Assembly (NCBI GenBank): GCA_026770585.1
Contig: MU647946.1
Location: forward strand, 12,166-23,058
From: Baffinella frigidus
Lineage: Eukaryota; Cryptophyceae; Cryptomonadales; Baffinellaceae
DNA: 10,893 bases
Direction: 5' to 3'
Below, one piece after another: positions 1 to 9,100 of the stretch. The translations under genes and the position numbers were made by a program. Position 1 is the stretch's first letter. Every line of letters begins with the position of its first letter. The notes beneath the pieces were generated by a model. The model did not search any database. It saw only the letters and a list, made by a program, of their open reading frames with translations, and had not been told where the DNA came from.

Positions 1-23
1 CCCCCCTGGTTTATTGATCTGGG

Positions 24-79
24 TTTAGTGTTTAGTGTTTAGTGTTTAGTGTTTAGTGTTTAGTGTTTAGTGTTTAGTG
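24..79 (+). repeat. Eight perfect TTTAGTG heptamers
   Basis: The 7-base unit repeats without error from 24 to 79. It differs by one base from TTTAGGG, the plant/algal telomere unit, and is the only homogeneous array in the window; elsewhere the repeats are mixed. Confidence 0.95.
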
Positions 80-98
80 TTGATGGTTTAGGCATTAC

Positions 99-132
99 CA
101 CTGGTGGTGGGCGCAGTCGCCGAATCTGGGAC
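99..132 (-). CDS. Ser/Thr/Pro linker exon
   Basis: The acceptor is CACCTTCCCAG and the donor GTAATG. It has 11 codons plus one base: VPDSATAPTTS, then a partial Gly. It joins the HFS.F exon in phase 0. Such linkers often precede a transmembrane or GPI segment, which would lie beyond base 1. Confidence 0.5.
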
Positions 133-3100
133 CTGGGAAGGTGGTGAGGTTCTGGGTTTAGGGATTTGGGGGTTGAGGTTGGGGTGTGGGGCTGGGGCGT
201 GGGGTTTGGGGGGACGGGATTTTGGGGACTGGGCCTGAGTGATGTGGTGTCACGCTTTTTTGTTTGTGGTTTGAAGTTGAGCGTTTTGGGCTCGAGGTTG
301 AGGTCTCAACAGTTTTGGTTAGGGGCTGGGGCGTGGGGTTTGGGGGGACGGGAGTTTGGGGATTGGGTCTCAGGGATGCGGTGTCACGCTTTTTTGTTTC
401 GGGTTTGATGTTGAGCGTTTTGGGTTCGAGGTTGAGGTCTCAGCAGTTTGGGGTCAACAATGCCAGGGTTTAGGGTGTAGGGTGTGTGGTGAACCGAAAG
501 AGTTGAGAACTGGGAGAAATGGGTGGTCTTGGCCTTCATGCGCCCGTTGACCTGTTTTGAGGTGTAGGGTTTAGGGTTAAGGTTTAAAGTTTAGGGTTTG
601 GTGTTTAGGGTTTGGAGTTACAATCTCGCCCTCCAGAAGCTCCCAGATCTGGGTTTCCTTGTTGAACACCGCCGGTCTCAGCTTCTGCGGAAAGTTGACG
701 ATACCAGTTTAGAAATGGGCGTGAGGGTTGAGGGTTTCGTCAACCACATGAGGCCTGATGTGATCCGTTACGTTGTCAGCCTACGTTGGGAGCCGAAATG
801 ACCTCAAGGACCTCAAGGGTTTCGACAACCCGATTGGACAGATCTAGAAGAATGATTTATGTGTTCGCAACTTCTAGAATATTTAGGAGATCGCAATTTC
901 TCAAGATTCATGTATAGGTTTCGGATAGCATGGTTGATTTGCTCGAACCTCTAGATCTGTCTTAGTCGGGATAACCGACTTTTGTCAAGTGGACATGTTG
1001 GGTTTGACGTGCAAATTTGTCAACTCTGGAGCGTCAGAGAGCCTGGGTACCCGAGTGAGGTAGGGCTGCACCTTGCCAGGCGCCGAAACGTCGAGCCAGA
1101 TGGTCACAGGCTCAATGTGCATCGCCATCAAAGCGTTTTACCTCCCCTTTTGCACCAGATAATGTGCATCGCCATCAAAGAGTTTTACCTCCCCTTTTGC
1201 ACCAGAGTTCCTGCTCTCAATTTATTTCACTTTGATCCCAGTTTTAATCTGAGGCAGGGCTCGACCTTGCCGTCACGTCGAGCCAGAATGGTCACGTCGA
1301 GCCAGATGGTAACAGGCACTGCGAAAATGATCCCGTGTGGCAGGAAAACCACGATGGGACCTGCTCGAGCAGGGTTTTGGTGGGTGGGGTTGAGGTTGAG
1401 GGTGAAGAGTTTCGTGTCCCCGTGAGAGGATGGAAGGTAGATGAGGAAGGATTTCGGGGGTATACGGTTTGGGGTTTGAGGGTTGAAGGTTGCGGGTTAA
1501 CGGTTCGTGGATTAGTAAGAAAGGTCTGTCGCAGGAATGTCGAAGTCCTTAAATGAATTCAGGGGACACGCCGTCCTAGGGTCCTAAAGTAGGCCTTTGC
1601 GTGGGAGCATTGGACTTCCCTAGAGGCGGTGCGTGTCCTCATCTCGAAGTTTGTGATGGCCAGCATCTTGATCTGCGAAGCGGGAACCCATCAACCACAA
1701 ACCTTAACCCCATACCCCCTTTTATGGCCTTAAATGGTAAATGGACAACTCAGTGGTCAAATTGAATGTGACTGAAATGGTCAAATAACCTGCGGCGGCG
1801 TAGGAGGTCTGTGTCTTGGGCATCTTGAAGTTTGAGAAGGCAAACGTCATGATCTGCGTTCAGGTTTTGGGGTGTGAGGGGTTGGGGGTTTCAGGGGTAA
1901 CCGTTACGTTTCTGGTTTCTTGGTTGAAGTGTAAACTGACCTCAAGGATCATATCTTCGAGGAGAGCTCCAGCGGGAAATTCGATCAGCACCGTGCCGTC
2001 CGGCGAAGTCAGCGTGAGCGCCACGCCCTGATCAGGATGCAGGGTGTAGGATTACCGGTTTTGGGATTAGGGTGGAGAGTTGAGGGATCAGGGTTCAGTG
2101 TTCAGGGTTGGAGGTTGAGGGTTTGGTATAAAAAAGGCGTACCTTTGGCGACGGCGGTGACAGGGACGGACTTGGCAGTGATTACGTTTTAGGGTTTTGG
2201 GGTTCGGGTGTACACCCGATGAAACGCGTGTTTGCTCGTATCGTGTTGAGGGTTTTGTGTTGAGGGTGTATGTGCCTTAGCGACGGCGGTGGCAGCGAGC
2301 GACTTGAGAGTGTTGACCACAGCAGTCCCGTTGCAGTCCGATCCAAACTGCGACAGCGGGGTCGCTTGAAATTCAGGACACACGCCGCCCGCTTTGCAGA
2401 GAGAGAGAAATATAGAGAGAGACAGGAAAGCCCCAAACCCTCAACCCTAAGGGTCCTACAGTAGTAGGCCTATGCCTGGGGGCATAGGACCCCCCTATGG
2501 GAGGTGCGAGGCCTTACCCGCCCCTATGCGTTGCCAAACATCAACAATCTTATCTCAGACATCTCAGACAATGTGTTCCAAGGTCCGTTTTAATTCTGGG
2601 TCAGCGCATTGCGGGATTTTGTACGCTTCTTCACGGAATAGAAAGACGCTCTGCAAATGATCCGGTAATTGAGCCATTCGTTCTGGGAAGGTGTGAACAG
2701 GCAAAAAAATGTTAAAATTGTCTCAACTCGTCCATCTCATCACCAATTGATCACCTGTGGTCAAACGGTGTTTTGACTTTGGTGGCATCCGGCCATGGGC
2801 TCCGTTGGTCCCACGGGGCCCCCGTGCCCACCGTGAAAGTCAGACCCAGGATCACACACCGCGGGCGTCCGTCTCATCCATTCATATTGACGGTACGAAC
2901 CAAACTTCCCCGCTGGAATCCCAGAGAGGACCCCTGGATAGTCTGAGGAATTTGAATCCGTAGAAAAAAGAAATTGTGTAGCAACACACATTCAACTAGT
3001 AAAACGGATCCGTGACCAGAACTATCGAATCGGTGCAAGCTTACACCGATAGAAAATCGAATTGCAGGATGTCTCGGTCCATCGAGTCGCGTCGCTGAAA

Positions 3101-6100
3101 TCCTGCCATGTCTTTGGAGAAATATTTCGGAACAATTCCGAATTCAATTCTTGATTGTAAAGTTGCACCAAGAAAATGATAGATGGGCTCTCGCGGCATT
3201 TGAGCATCGTCAAAAATTCCGTGTACAACGGCCCTATAAGTCCTTTCTTCCACACCCTCGCCAACGAAAATTACTGCACAGCTGGATCGAATCATGATGG
3301 TAATGGTCAAGTATTGAGGGTTCACTATTCAGTGCTTAGTGTTGGTTTTTTATTTTTATTGTTGAGGGTTGAGGCTCGCAACCTGAAGATCCGAAGTGCA
3401 CGCGCACTTGTCACCGACCACCTGGTTTAGAGTTTAGGGATGAGGGTCTAGGGTGTGGGGTTTCGGGTTTAGGATGGGGGCTGAGGGTTTACAATCCCGT
3501 AGCACTGCGTGTCGCAGTCGTTCCCAAAGAATTCCTGTTGTTAGGAAGGGTTTAGGGTTGAAGGTTTATGGTTTATGGTTTTAGGGTTCGGGGTTACATC
3601 ATCGTCGCAGGTAGCGTTGAGGAACGTGACCCCAAGGATCTTGTTTTTGATGGTCCTGAAATGTCGGGTTTCGGGTTGAGATGTGATCCGAAAGGGAGCA
3701 TAACCTTTCTACAGAACAAGTGTCCGCCTATGTTTGGAGTTCGAAGGGCCTGACCTCAAGGACGGGTTTCGGGTGTATGGTTTCTGATTGCGGGTATCGA
3801 TTTAGGTTGAAGGGATCACACGGGTCGCGTGTTCGATGGTCCTGAGGTGTGGTGTTTTGGGTTTCGGTTTTAGATGGTCCTGAAGTGTGGTGTCGGGTTT
3901 CGGGTTGAGATGGTCCTGAAGTGTGGTTTCGGGTTTCGGGTTGAAGATTTAGGGATCCCCAGGACCGCGTGTTCGATGGTCTTGGAGCATGGTTTCGGGT
4001 TTGGGGCCCACCTGCTCCTCACTTCGCAGCCCGATGCCATGGCAGGCGGCGTCACCGTCACATTCACCTGGTTTGGTTTCGGTGTTTGCGGTTATGGGGT
4101 TGGAGATTTGACATTTGGAGTTCAGGGTTCGAGGTTTAAGGTGGTGTATGGGGTTTACAGTGTAGGTTGGGGTCTAGGGTACAGGACCACCTTGCCCTGC
4201 GTCGCGGACGGGTTAGTGGCCGAGAACGTGACACCGACTGTCTCATCTGGCATGAACTTGGCCCTAAAACTCGAAGGCGTCAAGTCCTGGATGCTTCCCT
4301 GAAACTACTTGAAGGGTTTTTAAATTGGCCTCTTACCGCACTTTTAGACGACAAATGACTTTCAACACCTCCCGAAATGGCGGATGGTGCAGCACCTTGC
4401 TCTGCGTCTCGGACGGGTTGATGACCGTGAACGTGATACCGACTGTCTCATTCGGCATAATCTGCGTAGGTTCACCTTCATCAGTCAACCACCGACGCTC
4501 GTCACCTGTCCGACCGAGGCTCAAAGTCCGCTAGGTCCTTCACCCCCATCTTGGGCGGACACCTGAACCTATCCTGCAGAAAAGCCCTGCTTTCTTTTTG
4601 ATCGCATCAAGCCTCCCTTTACAACAGAGGATCACAGCAGAGACCAGCTAAAGGGTTGTCCTCAGTTCAGGTTACGGGTTCCGCGGCGGGGCTCAGGTTG
4701 ACAACACAATTGGCATCTTTCGGATCACTCATCTCTAGATCAAGAAAAAAAAGAGAAAAAAAAGTAAAAGACGCAGAAGAAAAGGGGAACGCACCACGCG
4801 CCTGGAGGTGACCGTCAACTTTCCATCGGTCAGATTCCTGGTGTCGGGTTTCACGTTTCGGGTCTCTAGGGTCTCTTGGGTTTGAGATTTGGGGTTGAGT
4901 GGGTTGGTTTGCTTGGATTCGGGTCACGGTTCTCGAGCATTGGTGGTAGACCACACAGCCATTCCCTTGTTTCGTGTTCAGCGTCGAGTGTTCGGGGTTA
5001 AGGTTCAGTGTTGACCACGGGGCATCCACTCAACTGTAAGTTGACTAACCATGCAGCCGTCGGCTCAAGCATCTTGTTCGTCCCCGGAAGTGTGATTTCC
5101 AGCTTGCTGCTGTCCTCGGGGCCATCCAGACCGGTGAACCCCTGCGTTGCCGGATTCGGGTTGAGGGTTTCGGGGTTTGGGATTCGGAGTGAGGGTTTCA
5201 GGTTCCTGGTCTCGGGTCTTGGGTTTGAGGATTGGGGTCCCGGGTCTGGGGTTTTGAAGTGAGGGTGTGGGGCTGTGGGTTGGGGGGTGCACCTCGATGA
5301 CAATTTTTTTTTTGGCGGCGACCCTTGCGTGGAATGAGAATTGAATCTGTTTTAGGGGTTGGGTTTGGGGAGAAGGGTTAGTTTTGAGGGTTTGGGTGTC
5401 GGGGTTGAGTGTTTGGGTCATTTTGAAATGGTTAGGATTTGGGTTTTGGGGGTCGGGGATTAGGGTTTTGAGGGGTCGGGGAATGTGGATTCGGGTCCAG
5501 GCCTTGATTTCGTTGCTTGCACCCTGCACGTTGTTGTTCTCGAAAACCTGGTTGAGGGTTCAGGGTTTGAGGTTGATCGTTTGCATCGGGGTTGGAATTT
5601 TTGTTCGTGAGTTCCATTGTCAGTCTGTGGTGGGAGTTGAAAGAACCTCCAGGACCTCAAGGTCTCGAGTTTAACGAAAGCTGGTCCATGAAGGGCGGAG
5701 AGAGAGAGAAAGAGACAGAGAGAGTGTGTGTTTGAGCTAGGGAGAGAACGAGAGACAGAGCGAGAACGAGAGATGGGAGGGTTGCCGAGAGCTGGTCGAC
5801 AAAGGGCTGCTCCGCGAGGCAGTCCTCTCCCTCATCCGTCGCGTTGCCATCCGTCGCGTTGCCATCCGTCGTGTTGCCTGACAGAAAACGAGGGAGAAGA
5901 TTGAAAGTTCCGGGTTTCGAGTTCAGGGTGCAGGGCAGGATGTTGGGTGCATGACTGAGGCGGACTTCCCCCTCGACTTGTTTTAGGCTTTAGGGTTCAG
6001 GTTTTAGGCTTTAGGGTTCAGTAATCAGGGTTTAGGATTTCGAGTGTAGGAAAGGGTGGTAGCCGTTGTCAGTGCCGTCGACTCTGTCGAAGTCGGTCAC

Positions 6101-9100
6101 GTTTCCCGTTGTTGGGTTTCGGGTTTCGGGTTCCGGGTTTATCGTGACCGTTGCAGAGGTCTTCCAGGCAGCATTCATACGCCCAGACGCCCGACACACC
6201 GTCCAAGGTCACCTGTTCCACGGTAGGTCGTTAGTCAGAATTTCAGGACGCAGCGGTTCTTTTCCTGATACTAAATCAGTGTGCAGTCCTACGGGATAGG
6301 CAGCTCCTCGTCTATTTGACGTCAGATTTGTCACCCCGGATTTCAGATCCGGGTACAAAATTGAACCAAAGACTTGTAAAAATTCCGACAAACGACCTGG
6401 CGTGGCCCAGTGTTCAGTTTAACTGATTTTGGGCAATGAAAACTTTACACCAATGCTCTTCTTTTGCAACCACATAGTGGACTACGGAACTTTCATCAAT
6501 AGTCATGTTACCCTGTGGGTAGTTGACTTGAAGAATTTTGAGGTGCAACTTTGGTCACGTTTTCGCTAAATCTAGGGTAGGGGTCCCGAAACCCTCAAAG
6601 CCCATCGTGTGGTAAGATTTTCGTTGTGAACAAAAGCAATTAATTAATCAATTTACGGAGATTAAAGCAGCAACGTACGCCCAGACGCCCGACACTCCGT
6701 ACAAGGCCACCTGTTCCAGGGTTCAGGGTTAGGAGGCATGGTACAGGGTTTAGGGGTTGGGTTTGACGGTACAAGGTTGAGGATTCATGGAGGTTTGTGG
6801 TACACTCTTGGGGTTTAGGGTTGAGGGTTTAGGGTTTGGTGTCTCGGGGCGCACCGCGGTGAGAGGCCTTGCTGGAAATGATGCAGATGCTCACGTCATC
6901 TCATACACTCTGAGCAAGAACCTTTCACTTAAGTCAACTCCTCTTGAAAACCAGCGCCTTGAGTCAAATGCCGGATCCTAGAGCCGGTCCATCAAAACGA
7001 AATGGCAACTTACTGTCGAGGAGCAGCTTTGCTGACCTCGGGGGAAATATCCTGGCTGGCATTGTGGTAGATTGTGTTTCGCAACCGCGTCGGTCTAATG
7101 GATTTTCGTTACAAGTCCTGATATTTTATACCTTGAAATTACGAAATAGCTCGCCAAGCCAAATCCGAGATATAATATATGAGGGCACGGGACTGTGCAC
7201 CGTCGTGAGGTTGTGTTGCAGATGGAGGGTTGGGGGTTCAGGGTTGGGTTTGAGGGTTTGGAGTCGCCTTCGTGAGGCCTGTCTCGCTGGTTGTGTTGCA
7301 AATGGAGGGCTCCGGGTTTTGGGTTTCGGGTTCAGGCTTTTAGAGTGACCGTCGTGAGACCAGTCTCGTTTGTTGTGCTGCAGATGGAGGGCATGCTTGT
7401 GGTGCTGTGGCACTTGCCCGCCCTCTTTGCCTGCGTGCAGGTTCAGAGTTTAGGGTTTAGGGGTTGAGGTTTAGGGGTTAGGGTTACTGTGAGGGTTACT
7501 GAGTCTAGGGTTTGTAGGTCAGGGTTTATGGTTTGGCCGTTGGTTGAGGGAGGGTATAGAGTTGTTACGAGCAGTGCCCAGCACATATCTGTGAGGATTT
7601 TAGAGTGTTGATATCAGGGGTTTCATTGAGATGAGGGTTTCAGAGTGTGGGGATGGCCTAATCCCTCTCCGCTGCCGAGCGGGCAGGGAACACTTCAGCA
7701 ATTTTAAATATTTGTACCTGAAGCCAAGTCCAGATGATGGGGCAAGGCATTTATTTTAAACGTTCAAAGGTTCCTCGAGAGCGGTACCGAGATAAAGTCA
7801 AACGCTGCCAGTTATCTTTGTCGCATCATCGGAGGAGACCGCAGGTTGATTTCCTTGTTTGGTGGTACACATCCGTCAACTTTTTGCGTGAAATCTGGAA
7901 AATGATGAGACTAATTTAACTGAGAAAAAGCCAGATAATCGTTCTGCGGTTGGACGTACATGACGCATTCGATCCCCTCGTTTAAAAAGTTTCGTTGCAC
8001 ACGCTTAAAATAAGCGCAATCGAATATTGTTTCAAGTCCACGCATTGTAATATTTTTGCCACACCATCTCAAAGAGGGGTGTGAAGTTAAAGCCATCCGG
8101 GGTTGAAGCCTTTGGCAATGGTCAAAGTCTGGGCACGAAGGTTGTGAGGCTCCATACGATGTGCGGCCCGGTCTTCACTACAGTCCACACAGCGGGCTAC
8201 CAAGGGATTATCCGTAGGAACCCTGCTATGTCCTAAGAGGGTGTTTATCGTAGTTAGGGGTTACTCGAAATCCCTCCGAAGTCCACTATGATACGATGTG
8301 CGGCCCGGTTTTCACTACAGTAACATTGGAGCCTTTGGTCCTTTAAATTCCCCCATCATAGACGGACACTGGAACTTATCTGCAGAAAAGCCATGCTTGT
8401 CTCGGTTCACATCAGCAACCCGGTGCAGAGAGTCGATGTTTTCGCGTTCTTGGAGCCGTTTGATGGGGGGGGGGGTAACCTCGACATCCTCGTTTTGCGG
8501 CTGGACGTACTTGACGCATGTGCTCCCTTCCTGTTTTTATGGGATTAGGGTTTGGGGTTTTGGGGTTTGGTTTTGAGTCTGAAAATTCAAAATTGCATCG
8601 AAGTGAAAAAAATGGAGATGATTGGTCTCAAATTGCACAAAAGTTCAGATCCAGATCGAAATGGCTTACCTTTTGGCCTCCTATCAACTTATTCACTTGT
8701 GGATCTTCGAAATAGAAGTCAACTTTTCTGTCAACCCAAGGCATTGTTTGTGGGGGCACCTACCCCAAAGGAAAATCAGTCCCAAAAAGTTAAGCAACAC
8801 TAGCACAATGGGGGAAGTGAAAAGTATATGTGCAAGTTTCAGGTACACTGGTCGTGGATCCGCTAGTCGAAATGCTCTGTGGGCCGCTGGCGTCGTGTGG
8901 GGGTTCCACCAAGGCGTGCGTGTGGGGGTTCCACCAAGGCGTACTCCGATCACATCGGGAGAGCCGCCATTCGCTGCTCCGTTTCCGATTTACCCATCAG
9001 CCATATTCTTAGGGTCCGGGGTGCTCGCATCGAAAGGTGGCGGGGGCAGGGAAGACAGTAATTTGGTTGATTGTCAAAATGATGGTCAAATGGCAAAAAA

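Noticed and set aside
166-473. G/W/V-rich + strand frames
   Set aside because: These are translations of the G-rich telomere-like repeat and of the 134-base duplication; similar frames occur wherever the repeat is long.
2399-2430. GA-rich tract as a possible promoter or GAGA element
   Set aside because: On the coding strand it is a CT-rich tract directly before the AG of the exon at 2,391, which explains it better.
4998-5617. Long Pro/Asn/Thr-rich minus-strand frames (NPNP, ETLNPNP)
   Set aside because: Away from the bordered exons these are translations of CCCTAAA-type repeats (NPKP, TLNP). They are read here as introns, not as a proline-rich protein.
5833-5877. CRISPR-like short repeats
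   Set aside because: Three contiguous 15-base units with no spacers, in frame within an exon.
8376-8425. EF-hand-like string DVNRDKHGFSADKF on the minus strand
   Set aside because: Spacing does not fit the canonical loop (Gly at position 8, no acidic pair at 9 and 12 in the right context), and in the paralogue at 4,573 the same bases CTTTTCTGCAG are a splice acceptor, so this may be intron.
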